DNA of 64,000 bases from Nafulsella turpanensis ZLM-10 (lineage in GTDB: Bacteria; Bacteroidota; Bacteroidia; Cytophagales; Cyclobacteriaceae), in assembly GCF_000346615.1 (NCBI RefSeq), contig NZ_ANNU01000008.1, forward strand, positions 124,001-188,000, in the 5' to 3' direction. The notes under the pieces were generated by a model. The model saw only the letters and a program-made list of their open reading frames with translations. It did no database searches and was not told where the DNA came from. Position numbers and translations under genes: made by a program. Below are positions 44,598 to 53,297 of this stretch, piece by piece (position 1 is the first letter of the stretch; each line of letters begins with the position of its first letter).

Positions 44598-45101
44598 ATG
44601 CGAACCCCTTTCTTCTTTTTACTGTTCTGCTGCTGCATGCTGAATGCCTGCAAAGAAAAAACTTACCACAGCCAATTGGCACTGCTGTATAAAAATACCG
44701 TGCCCCTCATTGAGCCTGATAGTCTGGCCGCTATGCTGAAGCAGGAAGACACCCTGCTCCTGCTCGATACCCGAGCCCCTGAAGAATGGCTGGTAAGCCG
44801 CCTGCCGGGAGCCCGGTTTGCCGGATTCGAAACTTTCGACAGCAGTGGCTGGATGCTGGCACCCAAAGATATGCCGGTAGTGCTGTACTGTTCCATAGGC
44901 TGGCGCAGCGAAAAAATAGGCGAAAGAATGCAGCAGGCCGGTTTCAAAAAGGTATACAATTTATACGGGGGTATAATTGAATGGAAGAATCTGGGCCACC
45001 CGCTCCTTGGAACCAATGGTGAGCCCACGGAAGAGGTACATACCTACAACCGCTACTGGGGTATATACCTAACGAATGGAATACGCGTGTATGAAAAATA
45101 A
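44598..45101 (+). CDS. Rhodanese-domain lipoprotein
   Basis: The 167-residue protein has a signal peptide with a lipobox cysteine (C18, MLNACKE) and one rhodanese domain. The domain contains LLLLDTRAPEEWLVSRLPGA, active-site loop LYCSIGWRSEK with the catalytic cysteine, and VYNLYGGIIEWKNLGHPL. It is exported and should carry sulfur transfer or arsenic-thiol chemistry outside the cytoplasm. The gene starts two bases past arsS and its stop overlaps the TIGR04282 gene by 11 bases, so it belongs in the arsenosugar operon. The earlier in-frame ATG at 44583 is not preferred. Confidence 0.8.
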   Translation: MRTPFFFLLFCCCMLNACKEKTYHSQLALLYKNTVPLIEPDSLAAMLKQEDTLLLLDTRAPEEWLVSRLPGARFAGFETFDSSGWMLAPKDMPVVLYCSIGWRSEKIGERMQQAGFKKVYNLYGGIIEWKNLGHPLLGTNGEPTEEVHTYNRYWGIYLTNGIRVYEK

Positions 45102-45696
45102 CCACCTGATTATATTTGTTAAAAATGTTATTCCGGGCAAAACTAAAACCCGCCTGGCTGCAGGAATAGGACCTGATAAAGCATTGGAGGTGTATGAGCA
45201 GTTGCTCCACCACACCCACAAGACCACCCGCTGCCTTCCCTGCCAGAAAAATGTTTACTTCTCCGAAGTAACAGAGCCGGACGGTGTATGGGGCGATGGT
45301 AATTTTAGCCTCAGTCTGCAGCGCGGCCATGATTTAGGCTTCCGCATGGAGCAGGCTTTTGAAGAACAGTTTGCCCGGGGGGCCGGGAAGGTTTGCATCA
45401 TCGGTTCCGATACCTTTGAGATTACCCCCTCCATTATTCAGCAGGCTTTTAATGCCCTGGAGCATAAAGATGTGGTACTTGGACCGGCTCAGGATGGCGG
45501 CTATTACCTGCTGGGCATGAAGGAACTACAGCCCGAGTTTTTCAGGAACAAGGCCTGGAGTACTGAAAGTGTGCTGGAGCAAACACTTGAAGATGCACAG
45601 CGCCTGCAGTTAACGTACCACCTGCTCCCGCTGCTCAACGATATCGACCAGAAAGAAGACTGGCTGGCCCACCAGCGAAAGGTAAAGGAAGTATGA
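45091..45696 (+). CDS. TIGR04282-type arsenosugar biosynthesis glycosyltransferase
   Basis: The 201-residue protein starts LIIFVKNVIPGKTKTRLA, a CofC/GT-A nucleotide-sugar fold signature. It has VCIIGSDTFEITPSII and the acidic AQDGGYYLLG segment that mark the TIGR04282 group encoded with ArsS. It should handle the sugar transfer or conversion step in arsenosugar synthesis; the exact reaction is not established. The frame is open from 45076, but ATG 45091 is the sensible start. Its end overlaps the next gene by four bases. Confidence 0.85.
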   Translation: MKNNHLIIFVKNVIPGKTKTRLAAGIGPDKALEVYEQLLHHTHKTTRCLPCQKNVYFSEVTEPDGVWGDGNFSLSLQRGHDLGFRMEQAFEEQFARGAGKVCIIGSDTFEITPSIIQQAFNALEHKDVVLGPAQDGGYYLLGMKELQPEFFRNKAWSTESVLEQTLEDAQRLQLTYHLLPLLNDIDQKEDWLAHQRKVKEV

Positions 45697-46565
45697 AAAA
45701 CTCTTTCAGCCGCTTTAGCCTCCTCCTCCTCATCCTGCTGCTTTGTGTAGCAGCCTGCAGGAGGGTTGTGGAAGAGAAGGAGGGAAATATAGCACCCTCT
45801 TATATAAATGCTCTATGGGCCACTGATACGCTGTGGGACGATGGACTGGCTGAGGTGGCTGTATATGATGCCGAACGGGAAGTGTATGGCAGGACCAGGG
45901 ACTTTGAGTATACCTTTATACTGGTAAAAGAAGATTTTAATCAGGCCTACAATGTTAAAACAGATGACTATAGTCGGGAAGACCTGTTTCCGGTAATGAA
46001 GGTGAATAAATTTGCTCGAATTCCCACACAGAAGTACCCCTACCATTACCTCAGCAGTCTGTTCTTTAAACGCGAGGCCCCGAATACGCTGCATAAAATG
46101 ACCCAGTCCAGCCAGGAGTGGTGCGGCAATACCTTTAAACTTTTTGAACATACCGGCGACCATTATCGCTACGAATACACCAGCTATTGGGACGGCCAGG
46201 GAGATGGCGAAATGCAGCTGCCGGATACACTCTGGTTCGAAGATGCACTCAGCTATACCCTTCGTGCTCTCCGCTTCGAAGTAGGGCTTACTTTTGACCA
46301 GACAGTGCTGGAAAGTCAGGTTACCAATTCTGCTCCGGAGCCGAAAGTATACCAGGCTCAGTTCAAGGTTTCTGAAGATGAAACTGTCCTGTCCGACACT
46401 GTCCGGCCGGCCTGGCGGGTGGAAGCGCAACTGGAGGAAGGAAAAACCAATACCTACTGGTTTGCAAAGGAATACCCGAACATCCTTTTAAAGCAGCAAA
46501 GCTGGGATGGCCGTAATATGGAGCTTAAATCAGCTACCAGGGAAGCCTACTGGGCTGTAGAATAA
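45693..46565 (+). CDS. Uncharacterised lipoprotein at the end of the arsenosugar operon
   Basis: The 290-residue protein has a lipobox cysteine at C22 (CVAACRRV) and a mature beta-rich domain with many aromatic and acidic residues (YRYEYTSYWDGQGDGEMQLP, WRVEAQLEEGKTNTYWFA). I do not recognise the family. Translation is coupled to the TIGR04282 gene (ATGA overlap), so it is probably part of the same pathway at the cell envelope, perhaps in binding or release of the product; that is inference from position. A perfect terminator follows. Confidence 0.65.
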   Translation: MKNSFSRFSLLLLILLLCVAACRRVVEEKEGNIAPSYINALWATDTLWDDGLAEVAVYDAEREVYGRTRDFEYTFILVKEDFNQAYNVKTDDYSREDLFPVMKVNKFARIPTQKYPYHYLSSLFFKREAPNTLHKMTQSSQEWCGNTFKLFEHTGDHYRYEYTSYWDGQGDGEMQLPDTLWFEDALSYTLRALRFEVGLTFDQTVLESQVTNSAPEPKVYQAQFKVSEDETVLSDTVRPAWRVEAQLEEGKTNTYWFAKEYPNILLKQQSWDGRNMELKSATREAYWAVE

Positions 46566-46601
46566 GAAAAAGGCCTGATTTACCAGGCCTTTTTCTTATT
46601 C
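46560..46601. terminator. Perfect bidirectional terminator
   Basis: An 18-bp perfect stem (46560-46577 with 46584-46601) around a 6-base loop, flanked by A and T runs on both sides, separates convergent genes and spans both stop codons. Confidence 0.95.
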
Positions 46602-48644
46602 TACAATAACTCTTCGGGCAACAATCCCTTTTTCGGAGGTAAGCTTTAAATAGTAAACTCCTTTTGCCAGTTTGCTAACATCAATCTGGTGGGCCTCCCC
46701 ATCCTGGCTTGCTTTTAGCTGCTGGTGCAAAAGGCGCTGCCCGCTTAAAGAGTACAGGCTAATGGCGTTTACCTTAGCAGGACTGTTCCTGTAGGAAATA
46801 TGGAGGGTTTCTTTGGCAGGATTAGGATATATTTCCAGCTTTTCGGCCAGTTCTTTATCCTCAATTCCCGTAATCGGTGAAATCGTTTGGGTAAATACGG
46901 CTGAACCGCAATCATTCGAAACTTCCAGACGAACCTCGAAAGGTCCATGGCTCGTGTACTGATGCGTAGGATTTTCCTCTTCCACCGGCTCAGAACCATC
47001 ACCGAAATCCCATGTATAAGAAGTTCCGTTCGTGGAAAGGTTCGTGAATATTACCTGTCCGTTTTCCTCTCTGTACTCAAAGGCTGCTTCCGGCATCCCG
47101 CTAAGCGAAAGACTGGCATCTTCTGAAAAATAAGATTCACCACCATCGGCTTCGGTCATTTTTAACCGGTAGGCAGCTCCTTCCATTTCGGTGCTTATCT
47201 CATTAATCCTTAGCTTCGGAGTGTTTACATTACTATAGACGGAACCATTCTCCAGGTCGACATAACTTTCCCCCTCTTTTTTCTGCCACTTGTAAGTCAG
47301 GTCGAAGCGGTTTGGATATACCTGAAAAGTCGCCTGCCCACCTTCGCAGCTAATTACATTTTCTGCTTCTTTTCCTACCAACCCCAAAGTTGGCTGCAGA
47401 ATGTAAAGGCCGTGAGTAATATCACTCACAATTACCACCCCACTCTCAAAGAAGGGGTAATTGCTCCATGCCCCTTTAAACTTAACATCATTATCTTCAG
47501 GGTGCGTATCGAAGTAGGCGATCTCCTGCAGGTTAGCATTTTTAATATCTGAAATATTCAGCACCCGCAGGCCTGTAGTATAATTGGCTTCATAGGCAAT
47601 TGCCTCTTTAATGTAGAGGTTATGGTCAATAGAGCTAAGATTGCTGACATACTCCCCAATCAGCACCGGGTTATCGAGGTCCTGCATATCCCATATGTAG
47701 CTGGTGGTATTCACACCTGTATAGTATTCGTCGAGCTCATCATTGGAAATAAAATAGCGATGGTCTTCCGTAAGCCAGCCCTGGTGAGCGTAAGCCGCAT
47801 GCTCGTAAGGGTTAACAGAAATTAAAGCAGGATTGGCTTTATCTGTTACATCGACCAGGGTAATGGCATCTTCATTGGCATTAAAGCAAATTTCCTGTCC
47901 CGCATAATCAGGATCAGGTCCTTTGTAAATTACGCATTGCGCATCGTGGGTATAGCCATCGGCATCGAAACAGCCGGCAAATACGGGCTTCGCCGGATCC
48001 TGTATATTAATGATGTGCAAGCCTCCCATATTACAGTCATAGCCGGGGCTGTTGGCCCCTACGGCGTAGGCAAAGCCTGTTTCTTCGTTGATGACGAGAT
48101 TATGGGCCTTGCCAATTCCCTGATAATTGGCCGTTTCGGCAAACTCCACAGGTGCGTTCGTTACATTTCTTAACTGTGTAAGGTCAAACACCTGCATACC
48201 GTGTCCTGCATCTTCACTCACAATAAAAGCATGGTTTTTATAAACCTTTATATCTCGCCAGGCGGATTTTCCTCCCTCATGCATTCCGGCTTGCTGCCTG
48301 TTCTTTCTCGCTCCCTCCGCCGCATGGTGCTCCGGCAGTATGCCCAGCACTACTGGCCTAACAGGGTCGCTGATATCGACAAAAGAAGTACCATTCGACA
48401 TTCCCACCAATGCATATTCCTTGCCTGTCTCCGGATCAGTCCATCCCCAGAGGTCATTAAGCCATATCCCATCATGCTCTTCTGCTAATAGCTCTTCTGT
48501 ACCCACATGTGCAAGTAAATCGATTTGGCTACAGGGATAATTACCTGCGTTTCCATCCACACAGGGGGTTTGAGCCGCAGCAAAAGTGCTGCAGAGGAAT
48601 AAAGCAGGCAGCAGTAATCTAAATTTTAATGAAGAGCCGGGCAT
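46596..48644 (-). CDS. Choice-of-anchor B secreted protein with PKD and T9SS type A domains
   Basis: The protein is about 682 residues from ATG 48644 (in-frame starts at 48671 and a GTG at 48683 are possible). After a signal peptide (LLLPALFLCSTFAAAQ) it has repeated LVIVD-type beta-propeller units (YALVGMSNGTSFVDISDP, GGLHIINIQDPAKPVF, EDAITLVDVTDKANP) typical of choice-of-anchor B proteins. It then has a PKD domain (YTWDFGDGSEP) and a C-terminal type A sorting domain (LEIYPNPAKETLHISY, then KLTSEKGIVARRVIVE). It should be secreted by the type IX system. Function on the surface unknown. Confidence 0.85.
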   Translation of the reverse strand: MPGSSLKFRLLLPALFLCSTFAAAQTPCVDGNAGNYPCSQIDLLAHVGTEELLAEEHDGIWLNDLWGWTDPETGKEYALVGMSNGTSFVDISDPVRPVVLGILPEHHAAEGARKNRQQAGMHEGGKSAWRDIKVYKNHAFIVSEDAGHGMQVFDLTQLRNVTNAPVEFAETANYQGIGKAHNLVINEETGFAYAVGANSPGYDCNMGGLHIINIQDPAKPVFAGCFDADGYTHDAQCVIYKGPDPDYAGQEICFNANEDAITLVDVTDKANPALISVNPYEHAAYAHQGWLTEDHRYFISNDELDEYYTGVNTTSYIWDMQDLDNPVLIGEYVSNLSSIDHNLYIKEAIAYEANYTTGLRVLNISDIKNANLQEIAYFDTHPEDNDVKFKGAWSNYPFFESGVVIVSDITHGLYILQPTLGLVGKEAENVISCEGGQATFQVYPNRFDLTYKWQKKEGESYVDLENGSVYSNVNTPKLRINEISTEMEGAAYRLKMTEADGGESYFSEDASLSLSGMPEAAFEYREENGQVIFTNLSTNGTSYTWDFGDGSEPVEEENPTHQYTSHGPFEVRLEVSNDCGSAVFTQTISPITGIEDKELAEKLEIYPNPAKETLHISYRNSPAKVNAISLYSLSGQRLLHQQLKASQDGEAHQIDVSKLAKGVYYLKLTSEKGIVARRVIVE

Positions 48645-48848
48645 ATATGGGATACAATTAAGCTTAAACATAAATATTAACACAATTTACAACAAAGTTG
48701 GGATACTGCAGCGGTAGCTTGGCAAATTAAAAACAGCTTAAGCCTGATTGTCAGGGCTTAAAGAGAGCTTTCTCAGGTCAAACAAATTTCTTCTGCAGAA
48801 ATTCCCTTCAGCAAAGCCTGATGAAGGTTAAAAATTTTAAATTGCCAC

Positions 48849-49691
48849 ATGCACAACTCTTCCCTCCAACTATCTGAAATATGGATATACCCCATAAAGT
48901 CTCTGGCTGGCATTCAACTGGAGGAAGCCCGGCTATGTGAGCGGGGCCTGCAATGGGATCGCCGCTGGATGCTGCTGGATGAGAACGGCCAGTTCATGAC
49001 CCAACGCCAGATGGCCTCCATGGCTCTGCTCGATGTAAGCCTGCAATCGCAACACCTGGAGGTCCGTCACCGGACCAAAAACCTTCCGCCGCTGAATATT
49101 CCGCTACAGGTGGATCCACTGTCAGCCCAGATTCAGGCTCCCATCTGGGATGATACCAGCAAAGCACTTTTCGCTGGCCAGGAAAGCAGCGAATGGTTTA
49201 GCGAAGCTCTTGAACAGCGCTGCCAGCTGGTTTTTATGCCGGAAGATGCCGAACGGCTTACCAGAGGCAAAATAAGCGGAAGGGTGCAAAAGGTAAGCTT
49301 TGCCGATGAGTACCCGATCCTGCTGATTGGCCAGTCTTCACTCGACGAGCTCAACCGCCGGCTTGAGGAGCCTGTTTCCATGAACCGTTTCCGCCCTAAC
49401 CTGGTATTCTCCGGAGGCAAACCCTTCGAGGAGGATGGCTGGCATGCATTTGCTATTGGCGAAACCCGCTTCTGGGCCGAAAAGCCCTGTGCACGTTGTG
49501 TAGTAACCACCATTGATCAGTTGACTGGTGAAAAAGTAAATAAGGAACCACTGGCTACCCTTGCCCAATTCCGGAAATGGAACCAGAAACTACTCTTCGG
49601 CCAGAACTTACTATTTGAAGGAGAAGGACTGCTTAGAGTCGGTGACCGCATACAGGTAAAAAGCCACAAAGAATCACCACTGCCGCTGTGA
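48849..49691 (+). CDS. MOSC domain protein with N-terminal beta-barrel
   Basis: The 280-residue protein has the MOSC N-terminal barrel (SEIWIYPIKSLAGIQLEEAR; ERGLQWDRRWMLLDENGQF), then the MOSC core. The core has NRFRPNLVFSGGKPFEED and the conserved cysteine in KPCARCVVTTID, which binds molybdenum cofactor sulfur in mARC-like enzymes. It probably reduces N-hydroxylated compounds or transfers sulfur to a substrate; the partner proteins are not identified. It lies alone between a leftward gene and an acetyltransferase 27 bases downstream. Confidence 0.9.
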   Translation: MHNSSLQLSEIWIYPIKSLAGIQLEEARLCERGLQWDRRWMLLDENGQFMTQRQMASMALLDVSLQSQHLEVRHRTKNLPPLNIPLQVDPLSAQIQAPIWDDTSKALFAGQESSEWFSEALEQRCQLVFMPEDAERLTRGKISGRVQKVSFADEYPILLIGQSSLDELNRRLEEPVSMNRFRPNLVFSGGKPFEEDGWHAFAIGETRFWAEKPCARCVVTTIDQLTGEKVNKEPLATLAQFRKWNQKLLFGQNLLFEGEGLLRVGDRIQVKSHKESPLPL

Positions 49692-49718
49692 TATTTTCTT
49701 CCTCTAAATACTTCACCT

Positions 49719-50264
49719 ATGCATCTCATAACCCGCCACCTGTCTCTGGAAGAATTAAAGCCCGGTGATATAGCTGATGTCCATCAACTACATTCCCTGC
49801 CTGAAACAGATCATTTTAACACCCTGGGAATACCTGCTGGCATTGAAGAAACTCAACAACTGGTAGAGCAGTGGTTGAAGCTACAGCAGGAGGAGCCACA
49901 ACAATCGTATGTATTCTGCCTGAAGGAAAAAGAAAAGCAGACTTTTGCAGGCCTTGGAGCTATCACCCTAGGAAAACCTAAGTACAGGATAGGTGAAATT
50001 TGGTACAAGGTTCACCCTAACTTCTGGGGCCGGGGCTATGCCACAGAAACCGCCTTTGCCCTCCTGAACTTTGGCTTTAACACCCTCCGCTTACATAGGA
50101 TAGAGGCCGGCTGTGCCGTAGAAAATGTTGCTTCAGCACGGGTACTGGAAAAAGCAGGAATGCTTTGCGAAGGCAGCAAAAGAAAGGTTTTGCCGATTCG
50201 TGGGCAGTGGGTGGATAATTATGAGTATGCTATTCTGGAAGAGGATTTCCGCCAACAGGAATAG
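49719..50264 (+). CDS. GNAT-family acetyltransferase (RimJ/RimL-like)
   Basis: The 181-residue protein has the GNAT core with KPKYRIGEIWYKVHPNFWGRG, then YATETAFALLNFGFNTL, the acetyl-CoA pyrophosphate-binding loop and the RimJ-type ending with LEKAGMLCEGSKRKVLPI. It should acetylate protein N-termini or a small molecule. It is probably co-transcribed with the MOSC gene. Confidence 0.9.
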   Translation: MHLITRHLSLEELKPGDIADVHQLHSLPETDHFNTLGIPAGIEETQQLVEQWLKLQQEEPQQSYVFCLKEKEKQTFAGLGAITLGKPKYRIGEIWYKVHPNFWGRGYATETAFALLNFGFNTLRLHRIEAGCAVENVASARVLEKAGMLCEGSKRKVLPIRGQWVDNYEYAILEEDFRQQE

Positions 50265-50410
50265 CTGCGATTGTATTTCAGCTTTTTCATCAAATCATAT
50301 TCATCTACCAGGGATTACATTTCCTGAATACTCCCTGTAAGTGCGTAAAGAAGAGGAATTAGTTCGCTAATTCGCGCCTCCTTCGTAACTTCGCAGCAAA
50401 TGAGTGACAT

Positions 50411-50953
50411 ATGCCCTTCCTCTACCTGAAAGCCCTGCACATCATCTTTATCGTTACCTGGTTTGCCGGACTTTTCTACATCGTCAGGCTCTTTATTTAT
50501 ATGATGGAGGCCCACGAAAAGGAAGCAGAGCCGGCAAAGTCTATACTGTTAAAGCAGTACCAAATTATGTCGAAAAGGCTGTGGTATGGCATTACCTGGC
50601 CATCGGCCGTCCTTACACTACTAATGGGCCTGAGCCTGCTCTTTAGCTTTGGCTATCAAAATGCCATGCCTGACTGGCTTTGGATAAAGCTGGCCTTTGT
50701 AGTTGGCTTGTATGTTTACCACTTTGTATGTCACCAGCAATTCAAAAAACTGCAGCGGGGCCTTACCATCTGGAGGTCACAGAAATTAAGGATATGGAAT
50801 GAAGTAGCAACTCTTTTCCTCATCTCCATCGTATTTCTGGTTGTGCTACGAAGCACCCTTAGTATGGTGTATGGAATTATAGGTCTTATTCTGTTTTCTG
50901 TCCTGTTAATGGTAGCCATCAGGATATACAAGCAATTGAGAGAAAGCAAATAA
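50411..50953 (+). CDS. hemJ: HemJ-like CopD-family membrane protein
   Basis: The 180-residue protein has four or five helices with H10 in KALHIIFIVTWFAGLFYIVR and the later KLRIWNEVATLFLISIV. This is the pattern of HemJ, the haem-containing protoporphyrinogen oxidase of bacteria lacking HemG or HemY. The ATG follows GACATA and has no strong ribosome site. The SCO and cytochrome c genes 190 bases downstream suggest that it supports haem or copper protein assembly. The exact HemJ activity is inferred. Confidence 0.75.
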   Translation: MPFLYLKALHIIFIVTWFAGLFYIVRLFIYMMEAHEKEAEPAKSILLKQYQIMSKRLWYGITWPSAVLTLLMGLSLLFSFGYQNAMPDWLWIKLAFVVGLYVYHFVCHQQFKKLQRGLTIWRSQKLRIWNEVATLFLISIVFLVVLRSTLSMVYGIIGLILFSVLLMVAIRIYKQLRESK

Positions 50954-51143
50954 ATTAAAATTATGTAATTACGGAATTGTGCACAGAAAAGCGGAACAGT
51001 GACGGATGGCAGGACGTTTTTTCGAAAGGAGGTAACCGGACAAGCCCCAGCCGAACAGATATCGCGCTCCTTGCTTCCAAAAATAACGGGTTCTAATCGG
51101 CCATTTTAAAACCTGCACAATTCCTGTTTAATCATTAAATAGT

Positions 51144-51812
51144 ATGAAATATATACACCCACTCCTGCTTATTTTCTTTTTGGCTGTTTTTACAGCCTGC
51201 CAGCCAGGTGATGAAGAGGCTGAGAGAGAGTTACCCATTATGGGGCACACCACTTACGAAGAAAAGGTGGTAAACGGAGAAACTATTACCGACACAATTT
51301 ACCATACCATCGACAGCTTTGTTTTTTACGACCAGGACAGTAACCGTGTTACCCGCGAAACAGTTGAAGGTAAAGTATATGTGGCGGATTTCTTTTTCAC
51401 CACCTGCCCATCTATTTGCCCGGTAATGGCCAAGCAAATGCTGAGAGTACATGAGAAGTTTAAAGGAGAAGAAGATTTTATGATTCTATCGCACAGCATC
51501 GACCCGGAGTATGATACTGTAGCGCTGCTAAACGATTATGCCGAACGACTCGGGGTAGAAGAAGGCAGCAACTGGCGTTTCCTCACCGGCACGGAAACCG
51601 ATGTGTATGAGTTAGGCGAAGGTGAATACTATGCCACCACCCAGCAGGACTCCACTGCCCCGGGAGGCTTTTTACATAGCGGGGCCTTTTTGCTGGTGGA
51701 CCGGGAAGGACGCATTCGCGGCCATTACGATGGAACCGTACCCACAGAGGTCGATAAGCTGATGAATGACATTGAGCTGCTTTTATATAAAGGGAGAGAT
51801 ACAAATGAATAA
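51144..51812 (+). CDS. SCO1/SenC-family copper chaperone lipoprotein
   Basis: The 222-residue protein has a lipobox cysteine C19 (VFTACQPG) and a thioredoxin-like domain with copper ligands C88 and C92 (TTCPSICP) and H178 (FLHSGAF). SCO proteins insert copper into cytochrome oxidase CuA sites or act as thiol-disulfide enzymes. The stop overlaps the cytochrome c start by eight bases, so the two are translationally coupled. Confidence 0.92.
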   Translation: MKYIHPLLLIFFLAVFTACQPGDEEAERELPIMGHTTYEEKVVNGETITDTIYHTIDSFVFYDQDSNRVTRETVEGKVYVADFFFTTCPSICPVMAKQMLRVHEKFKGEEDFMILSHSIDPEYDTVALLNDYAERLGVEEGSNWRFLTGTETDVYELGEGEYYATTQQDSTAPGGFLHSGAFLLVDREGRIRGHYDGTVPTEVDKLMNDIELLLYKGRDTNE

Positions 51813-52278
51813 ATTAAAATTGCGCCCCCTGCTCTTACTTTTCACACTCCCACTCCTCCTTAACTGCCAGGGACAGGAACAGCCTGCAGAAGGAAGCTTT
51901 ACAGTGCCCGAAGAACTCGATAGCAAAGCGGCGCTAAAATTCAGGCAGTACGCAGTACAGGGCCAGATTCTGTATCAGCAACATTGTACTAACTGCCACC
52001 AGCAAGATGGTAGTGGATTAGGAGAGCTCATCCCTCCTCTAGCTCAGTCGGATTTCCTGCTGAATAATAAAGGACATGCTTTGTGCATCATTCGCCATGG
52101 AATGGAAGGACCGGTAGTGGTAAACGGGGTACAATACAACCAGCCAATGCCGGCCAATCCAGCACTTACCGATATTGAAATAGCCGAAATTGCCACTTAT
52201 ATTTTAAATAGCTGGGGCAATGAAGGTGGTTTTGTGAGTGTACAGGAAGCTGAGGAACGGCTCAACCAGTGTAAGTAG
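51805..52278 (+). CDS. Cytochrome c lipoprotein
   Basis: The 157-residue protein has a lipobox cysteine C21 (LLLNCQGQ) and a single c-type haem site C61-x2-C64-H65 (CTNCHQQ). The axial Met is probably in QPMPAN. It is anchored at the outer face of the cytoplasmic membrane and carries electrons, probably with the SCO-dependent oxidase. The frame is open to 51766, but ATG 51805 starts the signal peptide. It is convergent with an uncharacterised lipoprotein eight bases away. Confidence 0.9.
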   Translation: MNKLKLRPLLLLFTLPLLLNCQGQEQPAEGSFTVPEELDSKAALKFRQYAVQGQILYQQHCTNCHQQDGSGLGELIPPLAQSDFLLNNKGHALCIIRHGMEGPVVVNGVQYNQPMPANPALTDIEIAEIATYILNSWGNEGGFVSVQEAEERLNQCK

Positions 52279-52285
52279 GGCAGGT

Positions 52286-52723
52286 TTATTCCTTAGCGGT
52301 CGCAACCTCTGCCTGTTCAATAGCCCTTCTGATATCCATTCGGATTAACTCTGCCTTTTTCTCTTCCTGCTCATAAAAATCCATAGCCTGCTCATGCTCC
52401 ATCCCCTCGGGCTCATAGGTAATCTCCTCCTTCCAGGCCTGGTAGGCTGCTTCCGTCTCCTCCAGCTCAGTTAACAGGAGGCGATATTGATCTATTTGTA
52501 CCAGCTTACTGCTATCAGTCCCGGCCGACCAGTCAGCAATACTGTCGCGCAATTGCATCTTAAGCTCACCGACTCTAAGAAGTATGCCATCCATTTCCTC
52601 GCTAAGCTCCTGAAGCTCCTGCTGCCGGGCGTCTTCAATCTCCTGCTGCTCATTACCGCCACAACCAGAAAGTAAAAGGATTAAAACAGCTACTACAAGA
52701 GGATATTTATACTTTTTAGTCAT
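52286..52723 (-). CDS. Coiled-coil lipoprotein
   Basis: The 145-residue protein has a lipobox cysteine at about residue 21 (LLLSGCGG) and then almost entirely alpha-helical, Glu- and Gln-rich sequence likely to form coiled coils (RQQELQELSEEMDGILLRVG). I recognise no family. It resembles the next gene at 52797 in layout: an N-terminal lipobox, helical coiled coil, a ..RVGELKMQLRDSI.. type segment matched by ..RRLSQQLKDSI.., and an acidic linker. It is preceded by a terminator of that gene. Confidence 0.6.
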   Translation of the reverse strand: MTKKYKYPLVVAVLILLLSGCGGNEQQEIEDARQQELQELSEEMDGILLRVGELKMQLRDSIADWSAGTDSSKLVQIDQYRLLLTELEETEAAYQAWKEEITYEPEGMEHEQAMDFYEQEEKKAELIRMDIRRAIEQAEVATAKE

Positions 52724-52737
52724 AATTCAAATCCAAT

Positions 52738-52772
52738 AAAAAAAAGCAAAGAACATTTTCATTCTTTGCTTT
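52738..52772 (-). terminator. Rho-independent terminator
   Basis: An 11-bp perfect stem (52743-52753 with 52762-52772, 8-base loop) with a T run on the minus strand lies 25 bases past the stop of the lipoprotein gene at 52797. It separates the two lipoprotein genes. Confidence 0.85.
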
Positions 52773-52796
52773 CTCAACTGCCTTTTCATGAAAAGG

Positions 52797-53291
52797 TTAT
52801 TCCTTCAATACCTTCCTTGCCTCTGCAATGGCCGCATCCATCTGTCGGGCCACTTCCTGCATGACCGCCTTTTCTTCCTTCAGGTAATTTATACGCTCTT
52901 CGCCCTCCAGGCCTTCTCCTTCTTTACCAAATTGCCTCATCCACACGCGCATGGCTCCGTCTGCATCTTTCAGCTCTTTAAGCCTGTTCCGGTAAATGTT
53001 GATCATTTCTTCCTGCTCCATGGGGTTCGCATTCGTATTTTCAATACTGTCCTTGAGTTGCTGGCTCAGCCTGCGAATTTCTCCCATCTTAGCCATGGCA
53101 TCGTCATGAATAACCATTACCTCATTATACAAAGCCTCCTCCTCAGACAGCACCTCCGGAACCGGAACCTCCGGAACCACCTCTACTGGTGGAGGTGGTT
53201 CAGCCACATTTTCCTGTTTCTGATCGCAGGACATGAGCATCAGGCAAAGCAGTGCCGGTAAGAAAAGTGGAAGTAAGTTCTTTTTTTCCAT
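52797..53291 (-). CDS. Coiled-coil lipoprotein, paralogue of neighbour
   Basis: The 164-residue protein has a lipobox cysteine at about residue 22 (LMLMSCDQ) and a Pro-rich linker (PPPPVEVVPEVPVPEV). Its helical body contains GEIRRLSQQLKDSI and NIYRNRLKELKDADGAMRVW. The segment and gene order suggest duplication from, or of, the neighbouring gene at 52286. The TTG at 53297 is not used; ATG 53291 is the start. Function unknown. Confidence 0.6.
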   Translation of the reverse strand: MEKKNLLPLFLPALLCLMLMSCDQKQENVAEPPPPVEVVPEVPVPEVLSEEEALYNEVMVIHDDAMAKMGEIRRLSQQLKDSIENTNANPMEQEEMINIYRNRLKELKDADGAMRVWMRQFGKEGEGLEGEERINYLKEEKAVMQEVARQMDAAIAEARKVLKE

Positions 53292-53297
53292 GCGCAA

